From Pseudomonadota bacterium (GTDB lineage Bacteria > Pseudomonadota > Alphaproteobacteria > Rhodobacterales > Rhodobacteraceae), in assembly GCA_020161655.1 (NCBI GenBank), contig JAIUPC010000014.1:62001-126000 (forward strand): a DNA stretch of 64,000 nucleotides. Direction: 5' to 3'. The notes beneath the pieces are model-generated. The model was not told the DNA's origin and ran no database searches. It saw only the letters and a program-made list of their open reading frames with translations. Of the stretch, positions 55,746-64,000 are shown one piece after another. Within the stretch, counting starts at the first letter, position 1, and each line of letters begins with the position of its first letter. A program made the translations under genes and the position numbers.

Positions 55746-55801
55746 TTCGGTATCTCCTGACAAAGGCGGGGTCTGCAATCGTTCTGGACGGGATATACAT
55801 G

Positions 55802-55843
55802 CTGCACCGCAGCAATTCAAGTCCCGTCGCCGCATTGCAGCAA
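55802..55843. promoter_or_regulatory. PhaR operator region of phaP
   Basis: Two sites: CTGC-ACC-GCAG (55802-55812), a perfect example of the CTGC-N3-GCAG PhaR target, and GCATTGCAGCAA (55832-55843), identical to the site before phaR. They lie 57-98 bp upstream of the phasin start. Confidence 0.7.
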
Positions 55844-55884
55844 AATAATCTCGCCTTTCGGCGGATTGCTGCCCCCGCCCTTTG

Positions 55885-57678
55885 TCAGACCGCCGGCTGT
55901 TCCTTGACGTAGAGGCCCGGCGCCGGATCAAGCTCGCGGAACCCGTTGCCGCCGATCGCCCGCGCGGCCACCTTCTTGCCCGACCGCTTCGACAGCCAGT
56001 CGACCCAGCGCGGCCACCAGCTGCCCTTGTGATACTCCGCCCCGGCAAGCCAGGCATCCGACTGCCCCATCGGGCCATCGTTGGTGTAATGGCCGTATTT
56101 CACCTTGGTCGGCGGATTGACGATCCCTGCGATATGCCCGGATTCAGAGACGACGAAGGTCTTGTCCTTGGAGCCGAACTGCCGGATGCCGCTGAAGCTG
56201 CCCTTCCAGGGGGCGATGTGATCCGTCTCGCAGGCGACCGCGAAAAGCGGCGCGGTGACGTCGGCGAGCGAGAGGGTTTCGTTCATGATCCCGATGCGCC
56301 CGCGCGCCAGCTGGTTGTCCTGGCAGATCCAGCGCAGGTATTCGACCGCCATCCGCGCCGGCAGGTTGGTGCCGTCGCCGTTCCAGTAGAGCAGGTCGAA
56401 GGCGGGCGGCGCCTCGCCCAGCATGTAGCTGCGGATCGCCGGCCCATAGACCAGATCGTTCGAACGCAGGAAGGAGAAGGTCTTGGCCATGAAATACTTG
56501 TCGAGATAGCCGTCCCGCTCCACCTGCTTTTCGATCCCGTCGACGAAATCGTCGTCGAGGAATACTGACACCTCGCCCGGATCGGAGAAATCGGTGAGCG
56601 TGGTGAAGAAGGTCGCCGACTTGACGCTGTCATCCTTCCGCTTGGCCATCACCCCCAGCGCCATGGTCAGCGCGGTGCCGGCGATGCAGTAGCCGACGGC
56701 ATTCACCTTCTTCTCGCCGGTGATCTTCTTCACGGCGCCGATGGCAGCAAGGACACCTTCCTCGACATAGGTTTCCAGCCCGACATCGGCATAGCTGCGG
56801 TCGGGGTTCTTCCAGCTCACGATGAAGAGCGAATAGCCCTGATCGAGCACATATTTGATGAGACTGTTCGCCGGCTTCAGGTCGAGGATGTAGAACTTGT
56901 TGATCCACGGCGGGAAGATGACGATCGGCGTCTCATGCACCTTCTCGGTCGTCGGCTTGTACTGGATCAGTTCGATCATCCGGTTGCGGAAGACCACCGA
57001 CCCCGGCGTCGCGCCGATGTTGGTGCCGACCTCGAAAGCATCGGGATCGGCGAGGATGGGCAGGAAGTCACCACGGTTCGCCTCGATGTCGCGCACCAGG
57101 TTCTCAAGCCCTTTGACAAGGCTGTCGCCCTCGGTCGCGACGGCGCGTTCCAGGGCGTCGGGGTTCGTCGCAAGGAAATTGGTCGGCGCCACCATGTCCA
57201 TCATCTGGCGCGCGAAATGCTCGACCCGCTTGCGCTCATGCGGCTGCAGACCGTCAAGTTCTGCAACGGCACGGTCCACCGCCTCGACGTTGCGCATGTA
57301 TTGCTGCTTGATGAAGTTGAAATAGGGATGGCTTTCCCAGAGCGGGTTGGCAAAGCGGCGGTCCTTCGGCGTCGGGTCCGGCGGCACCTCGGTCGAGCCG
57401 GATCGCACCGCCTTCTGGATGTCGGCGAAATGACGCAGCGTCTTGCCCCAGAAGGCTGCCTGCTGCTCGATCAGCTTGGCCGGATTATCCATCGCTTCCT
57501 GCCAGTAAGCGGTCAGCGCGCGGGCATAAAGCGCGTTTCCGGGCGCCTCCACCGCCGGATTCGGCGTCCGCTTGTGGGCGAGGGCATTGACCAGCCTCTG
57601 GGTCAAATCCTCCATTTTCGCGATGTTTTCGTTCAGCTTATTACCTTGGTCGGGGTTGTCGTGAACCTCTGTTGCCAT
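55885..57678 (-). CDS. phaC: Class I polyhydroxyalkanoate synthase
   Basis: Polymerises (R)-3-hydroxyacyl-CoA, chiefly 3-hydroxybutyryl-CoA, on cytosolic granules. The 597-residue length fits class I enzymes. The catalytic triad is Cys331 in the lipase-like box VGYCIAGT, Asp485 in CETDHIAPW and His514 in SESGHIAGIVN. Other signatures are IFPPWINKFYILDLKPANSL and SWKNPDRSYADVGLETYVEE. It is divergent from phaZ with a 99-bp shared region holding a PhaR palindrome. phaA/phaB are not in the window. Confidence 0.97.
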   Translation of the reverse strand: MATEVHDNPDQGNKLNENIAKMEDLTQRLVNALAHKRTPNPAVEAPGNALYARALTAYWQEAMDNPAKLIEQQAAFWGKTLRHFADIQKAVRSGSTEVPPDPTPKDRRFANPLWESHPYFNFIKQQYMRNVEAVDRAVAELDGLQPHERKRVEHFARQMMDMVAPTNFLATNPDALERAVATEGDSLVKGLENLVRDIEANRGDFLPILADPDAFEVGTNIGATPGSVVFRNRMIELIQYKPTTEKVHETPIVIFPPWINKFYILDLKPANSLIKYVLDQGYSLFIVSWKNPDRSYADVGLETYVEEGVLAAIGAVKKITGEKKVNAVGYCIAGTALTMALGVMAKRKDDSVKSATFFTTLTDFSDPGEVSVFLDDDFVDGIEKQVERDGYLDKYFMAKTFSFLRSNDLVYGPAIRSYMLGEAPPAFDLLYWNGDGTNLPARMAVEYLRWICQDNQLARGRIGIMNETLSLADVTAPLFAVACETDHIAPWKGSFSGIRQFGSKDKTFVVSESGHIAGIVNPPTKVKYGHYTNDGPMGQSDAWLAGAEYHKGSWWPRWVDWLSKRSGKKVAARAIGGNGFRELDPAPGLYVKEQPAV

Positions 57679-57701
57679 CGCGAGATTTCCTCCCTAGTCT
57701 A

Positions 57702-57712
57702 CTGCAATGCAG
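57702..57712. promoter_or_regulatory. PhaR operator between phaC and phaZ
   Basis: CTGC-AAT-GCAG, a perfect PhaR-type palindrome, 24 bp before the phaC start and 66 bp before phaZ. An adjacent 8-bp inverted repeat GCCGCTTT/AAAGCGGC (57719 and 57738) may also matter. One site could control both divergent genes. Confidence 0.7.
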
Positions 57713-57777
57713 CATAGCGCCGCTTTGCCCATGCGGTAAAGCGGCCTGTGGCTGGTTGTAATGGTTGGGGAACCGCG

Positions 57778-59052
57778 ATGAATACCATGTTCCGCTACGA
57801 TCTCATGGAGAGCGCCCGCAACACCAACGAATGGCTCGGCGCCTCGGCGCGCGCCATGGCCTCCTACCCGGTCTGGGGCCTCGTGCCGCATCCGATGTTC
57901 AAGGTTCTCTCGGCCTGGGGCCGCGTCACCGAACGCAGCTTCGCCCGCATGGTCATCAAGCCCGACTGGGGCATCCGCACCGTCGTGGGCGACGAAGGCC
58001 GCGATCACCTCGTCGACATCAACACCGTCGTGGCCCGGCCCTTCGGCGACCTCATCCACTTCCGCGTCGTCGGCCGCGCCCCCCGCGCCCGCCGCGTCCT
58101 TCTGGTGGCGCCAATGTCGGGGCACTACTCCACGCTTCTCCGCTCCACCGTCCAAAGCCTGCTGCCCGATTGCGAGGTCTATGTCACCGACTGGCACAAT
58201 GCCCGCGACATCCCGGTCAGCGAAGGCAAGTTCGACGTGGAGGATTACACCCTCTACCTCGTCGATTTCATGCGCCATCTCGGGTCTGACCTTCATGTCG
58301 TCGCGATCTGCCAGCCCGCACCCCTGACGCTTGCCGCCACCGCCTATCTCGCCGGCGTCGACCCCGAGGCGCAGCCGCGTTCGCTGACGCTGATCGGCGG
58401 CCCGATCGACCCCGACGCGGCGCCGACGGAAGTCACCGACTTCGGCCGCCGCCTGACCATGGGCCAGCTCGAACACCTCGCCATCCAGCGCGTCGGCTTC
58501 AAATATGCCGGCGCCGGGCGGCTGGTCTATCCGGGCCTTCTGCAGCTTGCCTCCTTCATCTCGATGAACATGGACCGGCATTTCCAGGCCTTTTCCGACC
58601 AGATCCTGCGCGCGGCCAAGGGCGAAGCCTCGGAACGCGATGCCCACAACCGCTTCTATGACGAATACCTCTCGGTCATGGACATGACGGCGGAGTTCTA
58701 CCTCTCCACCGTCGAGCGGGTCTTCAAGAACCGCGAGATCGCGCGCAATGTCTTCACCGTCGCCGGCCAGCCCGTCGATATCGGCGCGATCACCGATGTG
58801 GCCGTGAAGGTCGTCGAGGGCGAGGAGGATGACATCTCCGCCCCCGGCCAGTGCCTCGCAGCGCTTGACCTCTGCACCGGCCTGCCGGCCTCGATGAAGG
58901 CGAGCCACCTCGAACCCGGCGCCGGCCATTACGGCATCTTCGCCGGCAAGTCCTGGCGCAACAACATCCGTCCGCTGGTCCTGCGCTTCATCGACCAGAA
59001 CAGCGGCGACCGGCCCGGCCGGAAAAAAGGCGCCTCGATCCGCGCCGTCTGA
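57778..59052 (+). CDS. phaZ: Intracellular polyhydroxyalkanoate depolymerase
   Basis: Mobilises stored PHB to 3-hydroxybutyrate oligomers in the cytosol. The start is ATG 57778 (MNTMFRYDLMESARNTNEWL), with GGGGAACC upstream. The 424 residues belong to the PhaZ1-type intracellular depolymerases: the nucleophile is a cysteine, Cys178 in VVAICQPAPLTL, rather than the usual serine; other motifs are VAPMSGHYSTLLRSTVQSLL and TDWHNARDIPVSEGKFDVED. Divergent from phaC. Confidence 0.94.
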   Translation: MNTMFRYDLMESARNTNEWLGASARAMASYPVWGLVPHPMFKVLSAWGRVTERSFARMVIKPDWGIRTVVGDEGRDHLVDINTVVARPFGDLIHFRVVGRAPRARRVLLVAPMSGHYSTLLRSTVQSLLPDCEVYVTDWHNARDIPVSEGKFDVEDYTLYLVDFMRHLGSDLHVVAICQPAPLTLAATAYLAGVDPEAQPRSLTLIGGPIDPDAAPTEVTDFGRRLTMGQLEHLAIQRVGFKYAGAGRLVYPGLLQLASFISMNMDRHFQAFSDQILRAAKGEASERDAHNRFYDEYLSVMDMTAEFYLSTVERVFKNREIARNVFTVAGQPVDIGAITDVAVKVVEGEEDDISAPGQCLAALDLCTGLPASMKASHLEPGAGHYGIFAGKSWRNNIRPLVLRFIDQNSGDRPGRKKGASIRAV

Positions 59053-59055
59053 GAC

Positions 59056-59805
59056 TCAGGCGACCCGCTGCAGCACTTTCGCGACCGCAAGCTCGATCAG
59101 CTTCAGGCAATCGGGGCTGGAAAACCGGTGATCGGCCCCTTTCACGAGGATCAGGCGCATGTCGCCGCCCTCGGCATGGTCGAGTAGCCGCGTCGCCACC
59201 GAGACCGGCACATCGGTATCCGCCGTCCCCTGCAACATCCTGACCGGCATCGGCAGGGAGAGCGGCGAGCGCAGTACCAGCCGGTCGCGCCCGTCTTCGA
59301 TCAACCGCCGGGTGATGATGTAGGGCTCATCGGAATAGTCCGACGGCAGCGCCACCTGCCCTTCTTCCATCAAGGCCCGGCGCTGATCCTCCGAAAAATC
59401 GCCCCACATCCCGTCCTCGGTGAAATCCGGTGCCGCCGCCACGGTCACAAGGCCAGCGACCTTCTCCGGATATTCCCGCGCCATCAGAAGCGAGATCCAC
59501 CCGCCCATCGAAGAGCCGACCAGCACCTGCGGCCCCTCGGTCAAAGCCATGATCGCCGCCCGCGCATCGGCGAACCAGTCGCCGATGGAGCCGTCGAGGA
59601 AATCGCCCGACGACTGCCCATGCCCGGAATAGTCAAACCTGAGGAATGCCCGCCCCTGCGCCTTCGCCCAGGCCTCCAGCGCCAGCGCCTTCGTGCCTTC
59701 CTTGTCCGACCGGAACCCGCCAAGGAAGACCACACCCGGCCCCTTCCCCCGCACAAGATCATAGGCGATCCGCCGCCCCTCTTTCGTCTCAAGAAAGTTC
59801 GTCAT
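59056..59805 (-). CDS. Alpha/beta hydrolase, ABHD10-like
   Basis: A 249-residue serine hydrolase. The start is ATG 59805 (MTNFLETKEGRRIAYDLVRG). The nucleophile is Ser99 in VLVGSSMGGWISL; the His is in VKGADHRFSSPD, and an Asp in QGTADTDVPVSVA. The N-terminal stretch GGFRSDKEGTKALALEAWAK and FLRFDYSGHGQSSGDF closely recalls mitochondrial ABHD10, a depalmitoylating thioesterase, so acyl-protein or acyl-CoA-like thioester hydrolysis is plausible. Convergent with phaZ by 3 bp. Confidence 0.87.
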   Translation of the reverse strand: MTNFLETKEGRRIAYDLVRGKGPGVVFLGGFRSDKEGTKALALEAWAKAQGRAFLRFDYSGHGQSSGDFLDGSIGDWFADARAAIMALTEGPQVLVGSSMGGWISLLMAREYPEKVAGLVTVAAAPDFTEDGMWGDFSEDQRRALMEEGQVALPSDYSDEPYIITRRLIEDGRDRLVLRSPLSLPMPVRMLQGTADTDVPVSVATRLLDHAEGGDMRLILVKGADHRFSSPDCLKLIELAVAKVLQRVA

Positions 59806-59816
59806 GCGCGTCCCTC

Positions 59817-59868
59817 GCTTCTCTGTTGTCTGAAATACCCCCGGGGGTCCGGGGGTGGAACCCCTGGG
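59817..59868 (-). repeat. Hairpin-plus-TATTT intergenic element, copy 7
   Basis: On the minus strand GGGGTTCCACCCCCGGACCC then CCGGGGGTATTTCAGACAAC, close to copy 3. It lies in the divergent region between the hydrolase and thrS, ending 12 bp before the hydrolase start codon, so part of it is in that gene's 5' leader. Confidence 0.72.
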
Positions 59869-59960
59869 CGTTGACTTCGCCGCCACGATCTAGGAATAAA
59901 GCCCCGACATAACCCGCAGCCGGGCGTTCCGTGGGCGCCAAACCGACGAGGAGCATGGCC

Positions 59961-61907
59961 ATGAGCCAGATTTCCCTGACATTCCCCGATGGCAACAAGC
60001 GCGACTTCGCGAAAGGCGTGACCGCCGCCGAAGTGGCCGCCGCCATCGCCCCCTCGCTCGGCAAGGCCGCGATCTCCGCCTCGCTCGACGGCAAGCACTG
60101 GGACCTGCAATGGCCCATCGAGAGTGACGCGAAGATCGCCATCAACACGATGAAGGACGACGCGGCGGCGCTGGAACTCATCCGCCACGACCTCGCCCAT
60201 GTCATGGCCCGCGCCGTGCAGAAGCTCTGGCCCGAGGTGAAGGTCACCATCGGCCCGGTCGTCGAGAACGGCTGGTACTACGACTTCGACCGGGACGCGC
60301 CCTTCACGCCCGAGGACCTCGGCCTGATCGAGAAGGAGATGAAGGCGATCATCAATGCCCGTGACCCGGTGAAGACCGAGGTCTGGGACCGCTCGCGCGC
60401 CATCGCCCATTACGTGGCCAAAAACGAGCCCTTCAAGGTCGAGCTGATCGAGGCGATCCCCGGGGACGAACCGCTCAGGATGTACTGGCACGGCCACTGG
60501 CAGGATCTCTGCCGCGGCCCGCATCTCCAGCATACCGGCCAGCTTCCCGCCGATGCATTCAAGCTGATGTCGGTCGCCGGCGCCTACTGGCGCGGCGATC
60601 ACCGGTTGAAGCAGCTCCAGCGCATCTACGGCGTCGCCTTCAAGAACCGCGACGACCTCAAGGCATATCTCAGCATGCTGGAAGAGGCCGCCAAGCGTGA
60701 CCACCGCAAGCTTGGCCGCGAGATGGAGCTGTTCCACCTGCAGGAAGAAGCGCCGGGCATGGTCTTCTGGCATCCGAACGGCTGGACGATCTACCGGACG
60801 CTCATGGACTACATGGGCCGCCGCCTGCGCCGCGCCGACTACCGGGAGATCAAGACCCCGCAGGTCGTCGATCGCGTCCTTTGGGAACGGTCCGGCCATT
60901 GGGAGGCCTACCGTGAGAACATGTTCATCGTCGAGGTGGACGAGGAAGGCGCCAAGGAAAAGCGCGTCAACGCTCTGAAGCCCATGAACTGCCCCTGCCA
61001 TGTGCAGGTCTACAATCAGGGCCTGAAGTCCTACCGCGACCTGCCGCTCAGGCTAGCCGAATTCGGCTCTTGCCACCGCTACGAGTCCTCCGGCTCGATG
61101 CACGGGCTGATGCGGGTGCGCGGCTTCACGCAGGATGACGCCCATATCTTCTGCACCGAAGACCAGATCGAGGCGGAATGCGCGAAGTTCATCGCCCTTC
61201 TCTCCTCGGTCTACCGCGACCTTGGCTTCGACAAGTTCGACATCAAGCTGTCGACCCGGCCCGAGGTGCGGATCGGCTCGGACGAGACCTGGGACAAGGT
61301 CGAGGGCGCGCTGACCAAGGCCATCGAAAAGCTCGACCTTCCTTACGAGATCAACCCTGGTGACGGCGCCTTCTATGGCCCGAAGCTCGACTTCAAGCTG
61401 ACCGATGCCATCGGCCGCGAATGGCAGTGCGGCACCTTCCAGGTCGACCCGAACCTGCCCGACCGGCTCGGCGCGGAATATGTCGGCGAGGACGGCGCCA
61501 AGCACCGGCCCTACATGCTCCACCGCGCCATCCTCGGTTCCTTCGAACGGTTCATCGGGATCCTGATCGAGAACTACGCCGGCAAGCTGCCGTTCTGGCT
61601 GGCGCCGCGGCAGGTCGTCGTAGCCTCCATCGTCTCGGATGCCGATGACTATGTGAACGAGGTCGTGGCGAAGCTGAAGGATGCCGGCCTCAGGGCCGAG
61701 GCCGATACGCGGAACGAGAAGATCAACTACAAGGTCCGCGAACATTCCGTCGGCAAGGTGCCCGTCATCCTCGCCATCGGCATGAAGGAGGTCGAGGAAC
61801 GGACCGTATCGCTGCGCCGGCTGGGCGAGACCCAGACCGAAAGCCTGCCGCTCAACCAAGCGCTGAGTGACCTTGCTGCCGAAGCGACGCCCCCCGACCA
61901 GCGTTGA
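59961..61907 (+). CDS. thrS: Threonyl-tRNA synthetase
   Basis: Class II aminoacyl-tRNA synthetase charging tRNA-Thr, 648 residues. The start is ATG 59961 ([20 protein letters not shown]), which lies 7 nt after GAGGAG; ATG 59955 is too close to that site. Domains in order: TGS (1-60), the editing domain with [20 protein letters not shown], the catalytic core with zinc-binding [16 protein letters not shown] and [20 protein letters not shown], and the anticodon-binding domain ([20 protein letters not shown]). Full length. Confidence 0.97.
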   Translation: MSQISLTFPDGNKRDFAKGVTAAEVAAAIAPSLGKAAISASLDGKHWDLQWPIESDAKIAINTMKDDAAALELIRHDLAHVMARAVQKLWPEVKVTIGPVVENGWYYDFDRDAPFTPEDLGLIEKEMKAIINARDPVKTEVWDRSRAIAHYVAKNEPFKVELIEAIPGDEPLRMYWHGHWQDLCRGPHLQHTGQLPADAFKLMSVAGAYWRGDHRLKQLQRIYGVAFKNRDDLKAYLSMLEEAAKRDHRKLGREMELFHLQEEAPGMVFWHPNGWTIYRTLMDYMGRRLRRADYREIKTPQVVDRVLWERSGHWEAYRENMFIVEVDEEGAKEKRVNALKPMNCPCHVQVYNQGLKSYRDLPLRLAEFGSCHRYESSGSMHGLMRVRGFTQDDAHIFCTEDQIEAECAKFIALLSSVYRDLGFDKFDIKLSTRPEVRIGSDETWDKVEGALTKAIEKLDLPYEINPGDGAFYGPKLDFKLTDAIGREWQCGTFQVDPNLPDRLGAEYVGEDGAKHRPYMLHRAILGSFERFIGILIENYAGKLPFWLAPRQVVVASIVSDADDYVNEVVAKLKDAGLRAEADTRNEKINYKVREHSVGKVPVILAIGMKEVEERTVSLRRLGETQTESLPLNQALSDLAAEATPPDQR

Positions 61908-62063
61908 GGATCGGCGCGGGCGCGAAATCGGCCCGGACGGCGACCGGTTTTCCCGGCCCCCGTCCGGTGTCGTCGGGCATAGGCTGCCAAACCGATACCG
62001 GCAAATGTTGGCAGGCAAGCGACAATCTTGATTTTTTCGACGAATCCGCGATCATTTCCATGC

Positions 62064-62198
62064 GTGAAATCAGACTTTCCTACCGCCTCCCTCGTCACGG
62101 GGCAGCCGGAAGCAATGAAAGACCTGGCTGCACGGCTTCGGGCAATGTCGCCCGAGGAAATTGACCGAGGAGGAACGGATGGCCACGGGCACCGTTAA
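62064..62198 (+). CDS. Possible upstream small ORF overlapping cspA
   Basis: An open frame from GTG 62064 (44 residues) or ATG 62115 (27 residues, [20 protein letters not shown] then TDGHGHR). The core [16 protein letters not shown] reads like a genuine amphipathic helix. It is in a different frame from cspA and covers its ribosome-binding site and first codons, ending 20 bases into the gene. Its own ribosome-binding sequence is poor. It could be a leader peptide acting on cspA translation, or chance; not proven. Confidence 0.3.
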   Translation: MKSDFPTASLVTGQPEAMKDLAARLRAMSPEEIDRGGTDGHGHR

Positions 62199-62385
62199 AT
62201 GGTTCAACACGACGAAGGGTTTCGGTTTCATCGCGCCCGACGACGGCGGCAAGGATGTGTTCGTGCACATTTCCGCGGTCGAGCGCGCGGGGCTGAAGAC
62301 GCTCGCCGATAATCAGAAGGTATCTTACGAGATGCAGTCCGGCCGTGATGGCCGTTCGTCCGCAGGCGACCTCAAACTGCTCTGA
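62179..62385 (+). CDS. cspA: Cold-shock protein CspA family
   Basis: A 68-residue single cold-shock domain that binds single-stranded RNA and DNA. The start is ATG 62179 ([20 protein letters not shown]), with GAGGAGGA 5 nt upstream. Both RNA-binding motifs are present: RNP1 KGFGFI and RNP2 VFVHIS. A long leader (about 270 bp after thrS) with a T-run near 62032 precedes it, as is usual for cold-shock genes. A strong terminator follows. Confidence 0.95.
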   Translation: MATGTVKWFNTTKGFGFIAPDDGGKDVFVHISAVERAGLKTLADNQKVSYEMQSGRDGRSSAGDLKLL

Positions 62386-62405
62386 ACATTTCACGCAGCA
62401 ACCGG

Positions 62406-62434
62406 ACGGCCCGCCTTGGAGCGGGCCGTTTTTT
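62406..62434 (+). terminator. Rho-independent terminator after cspA
   Basis: 9-bp stem ACGGCCCGC/GCGGGCCGT with a 6-nt loop, then six T. It lies 20 bp after the cspA stop, and its end touches the convergent ArsC-like gene. Confidence 0.88.
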
Positions 62435-62778
62435 CATTTCAGAACAGCGGCTTGGGTTGCGGCATCCCAGCCGATCCAAAGATCATCCGCGACCGCCACC
62501 ACCGGGCGCTTCATCAATGCCGGATGGGCGGCCAGAAGCCTTTCCGGGCTTTCCTGCCGCTCTGCGTCTGTCAGTCCGCGCCAGGTGGTCGAGGCACGGT
62601 TGACGAGGCGGTCACCGAAGGCCACGAGGAAGCGCCGGCGCTCCTCTTCGCTCAGCGGCGCATCGCGGACATCGCGGAACTCCACCCAGTGTCCCGCCGA
62701 TTCGAGTGCGCCCCGCGCCTTCCGGCAGGTACCGCAGGAGCCCAGTCCGTAAAGGATCGTTTTACGATTGTCGGTCAA
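62434..62778 (-). CDS. ArsC/Spx-family protein
   Basis: A 114-residue thioredoxin-fold protein of the arsenate-reductase/Spx family (YffB-like). A CxxC pair, Cys15/Cys18, sits in YGLGSCGTCRKARGAL; later segments WVEFRDVRDAPLSEEERRRF and TTWRGLTDAERQ, LAAHPALMKRPVVAV are typical of the family. The start is proposed at TTG 62778 because AAGGAG lies 7 nt upstream and the fold begins there; GTG 62784 is too close to that site. No ars operon genes are nearby, so arsenate reduction is not implied. Confidence 0.85.
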   Translation of the reverse strand: MTDNRKTILYGLGSCGTCRKARGALESAGHWVEFRDVRDAPLSEEERRRFLVAFGDRLVNRASTTWRGLTDAERQESPERLLAAHPALMKRPVVAVADDLWIGWDAATQAAVLK

Positions 62779-63071
62779 GCTCACTCTCCTTATGCGCGAC
62801 TTGTACTGATTCCCCGACGCCGGCCCCGGGTCGGCGTCGGCGGCATCCCGCCACGCAGCAGCCGAACACCCCATCGGGATCGGCGGGAATCCGATCATCC
62901 TCGGCGATTTTCTGGCTGCGGCTTTTCCGTCACAGAACCCGCGCTTGCCGTGCCCCCGGTCCCGGTCTATCCCCGAAGGGCCATTGGGGGCAATCGGAAC
63001 ATGCGGGGCCAGCCCGCACCGAAGTTGACGGCGACGGACCACAACCGTTCGTCGAACGAATGGGGTTTGTC
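62779..63071. other. Intergenic region before the first small paralogue
   Basis: The 293-bp divergent region between the ArsC-like gene and the small paralogue. Reading frames here have no convincing coding features. I see no strong hairpin or promoter consensus. Confidence 0.4.
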
Positions 63072-63362
63072 ATGAGCAGATCGAACGTACCTGACGAGTT
63101 GATCGAGAGGCTTTCGACCGAGACCGGGCAGCGCCTGACCGCACAGGCGCGGCGGGGGCGACGGAAGGCCCTGTCGCAGATTTCGCATTTCGTGGTCACC
63201 ATCACCCATGACGGCGTGGCGACGGAGGAACTGATCTTCGAGGCCGCGCCGACGCTGGGGCAGATCGCGGCTCGGGCGGGGGACGGTGCCTTCATCGTCG
63301 CCATAGCGATGAAGCGGAAAAGCCTGCGCGAACGCTTCCGGCTGCGGCTCGCGGCGGAGTGA
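63072..63362 (+). CDS. Small protein of unknown family, paralogue A
   Basis: A 96-residue protein, start ATG 63072 (MSRSNVPDELIERLSTETGQ), with GGGGT 8 nt upstream; ATG 63060 is an alternative. The N-terminus is charged and helical. The core HFVVTITHDGVATEELIFEA then APTLGQIAARAGDGAFIVAI is closely matched by the gene at 63716-63970, so the two are tandem duplicates of one small domain, probably beta-alpha-beta. The basic C-terminus (KRKSLRERFRLRLAAE) is not shared. I recognise no known family. Confidence 0.72.
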   Translation: MSRSNVPDELIERLSTETGQRLTAQARRGRRKALSQISHFVVTITHDGVATEELIFEAAPTLGQIAARAGDGAFIVAIAMKRKSLRERFRLRLAAE

Positions 63363-63715
63363 CGACTACGGGTATTCCCGACTTTTGCGGCCCGGTTTCG
63401 CCGTGCAGGATGTTCGCGTCGCGTTTTGCAACGCTGCAGGTCTGAGGGCGGTTCGAGGGTAACGGTCGAAGGGTGACGGGTGCTGGATCGGGCTTGGCCT
63501 CTAGGGGCGGGTCAATTTTGGACCCGCCCCGACGAGGTGGGCGAGTCGAGGTGGTTGGATGCCCGCCCGGCGACAATTCGCCAAGCTTGGGCGCGCTGTC
63601 CGCCCCCTTGCCACGAAGCGCCGGAAATCAGGGCGATTTCGGCCGCAAACTTGCCACATTTCCCGCTGACCGGCAGAGTCCTCCCATCCTGTTGAGGATT
63701 TGGGGAGTACCCGCC
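63363..63715. other. 353-bp region between the two small paralogues
   Basis: Contains one striking hairpin, GGGGCGGGTC / GACCCGCCCC (63504-63513 with 63521-63530, loop AATTTTG), which might end transcription of paralogue A or be an RNA element. Nearer paralogue B is a lower-GC stretch with TTGCCACATTTCCCGCTGAC and TTGAGGATTTGGGGAG that may hold a promoter. No other gene is seen. Confidence 0.5.
63504..63530 (+). repeat. Strong hairpin between the paralogues
   Basis: Perfect 10-bp stem, 7-nt loop AATTTTG. It lacks a T-run, so termination is not clear. Confidence 0.6.
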
Positions 63716-63970
63716 ATGCCGGCCGATCTGGGCAGCAACGATTTCATCGGACGCATCCGGCAGCGGCATCAGCCGGGGCCAGCGCCCGCGCCCCTGCCGA
63801 TGCGGACCTTCATCGTCCAGATCACCCGCGACGGCAAGACGACCGAGGAACTGACCTTCGACCGCGCGCCCTCGATCGGCGCCATCGCCGCCCGGGTCGG
63901 GACCGAGGCCTATGTCATCTCCATCGAGATGCTCGACACCGGGACGGCTGGACAGCTCGCCGCGCAGTAG
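63716..63970 (+). CDS. Small protein of unknown family, paralogue B
   Basis: An 84-residue protein, start ATG 63716 (MPADLGSNDFIGRIRQRHQP) with GGGGAG 9 nt upstream. After a Pro-rich linker (GPAPAPLPMR) the core TFIVQITRDGKTTEELTFDR then APSIGAIAARVGTEAYVISI matches paralogue A at about half of the positions, including DG, TEEL, AP and IAAR. The C-terminal tail is short and not basic. It ends close to the window edge, so further family members could follow. Confidence 0.72.
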   Translation: MPADLGSNDFIGRIRQRHQPGPAPAPLPMRTFIVQITRDGKTTEELTFDRAPSIGAIAARVGTEAYVISIEMLDTGTAGQLAAQ

Positions 63971-64000
63971 CCAGCAAGCGTCGCTTTTCCGTCGGATATC

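Noticed and set aside
61904-62164. 86-residue plus-strand frame between thrS and cspA
   Set aside because: It has no ribosome-binding site, no family pattern, and covers the AT-rich leader of cspA.

Overview
The window is a high-GC chromosomal segment from an alphaproteobacterium, almost certainly a member of the Rhodobacteraceae. Evidence for this includes the rplU-rpmA-GNAT-obgE-proB-proA block, the hflK-hflC-DUF2065-degP operon, a SAM-II riboswitch on metZ, a phaR-phaP-phaC/phaZ locus, DUF2842 beside purA, and small families typical of that group. Apart from the left edge, which cuts proA, genes look intact. I see no rRNA, tRNA, CRISPR array, transposase, integrase or phage gene.

Layout: 1-5000 (minus) holds ribosomal proteins L21/L27, a GNAT acetyltransferase, the ObgE GTPase and the first two proline-biosynthesis enzymes. 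5-10.6 kb (minus) holds a non-pyrrolysine MttB-family methyltransferase, FolE2, a Pro-Gly-repeat protein and MetZ behind a SAM-II riboswitch with its own terminator. 10.8-24 kb is mixed housekeeping: a YfcG-type GST, YciB, FtsY, a YhhN lysoplasmalogenase divergent from an AlkB-like membrane di-iron enzyme, XseA, a SUFU-domain protein, PurD, a bestrophin-like channel, a [2Fe-2S] ferredoxin and an EamA permease. 23-29 kb (minus) is the membrane protein quality-control operon (HflK, HflC, DUF2065, Do-like protease), then glutathione reductase and RpiA. 29.5-34 kb (plus) carries MntH, a GST, L-serine dehydratase and an EamA permease, converging on thiamine diphosphokinase.

35-42 kb has a very acidic 661-residue protein, PurA, a tyrosinase-like protein of lower GC, DUF6524, SecG and PyrG. 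42.4-45 kb looks accessory: an AT-richer membrane protein, a dense array of perfect palindromes, and a cytochrome P450. 46.2-54.5 kb is a coherent plus-strand nitrogen-compound cluster: a complete polar amino-acid-type ABC importer, two divergent glutamine-synthetase-like gamma-glutamyl ligases on either side of a class I glutamine amidotransferase, and a DegT-type aminotransferase. 54.5-59 kb is the polyhydroxyalkanoate locus (repressor, phasin, synthase and divergent depolymerase) with PhaR-type palindromes. The right end has thrS, a cold-shock gene with an overlapping upstream reading frame, an ArsC-family protein, and two tandem paralogues of a small family I do not recognise.

The best candidates for something undescribed are the dual-ligase gamma-glutamyl cassette with its paired TTTGATCAAA sites, the tandem small paralogues at 63.1-64.0 kb, the tyrosinase-like protein, and the TerB/soluble-binding-protein pair. 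At least seven copies of a hairpin-plus-TATTT intergenic element are also scattered through the window.
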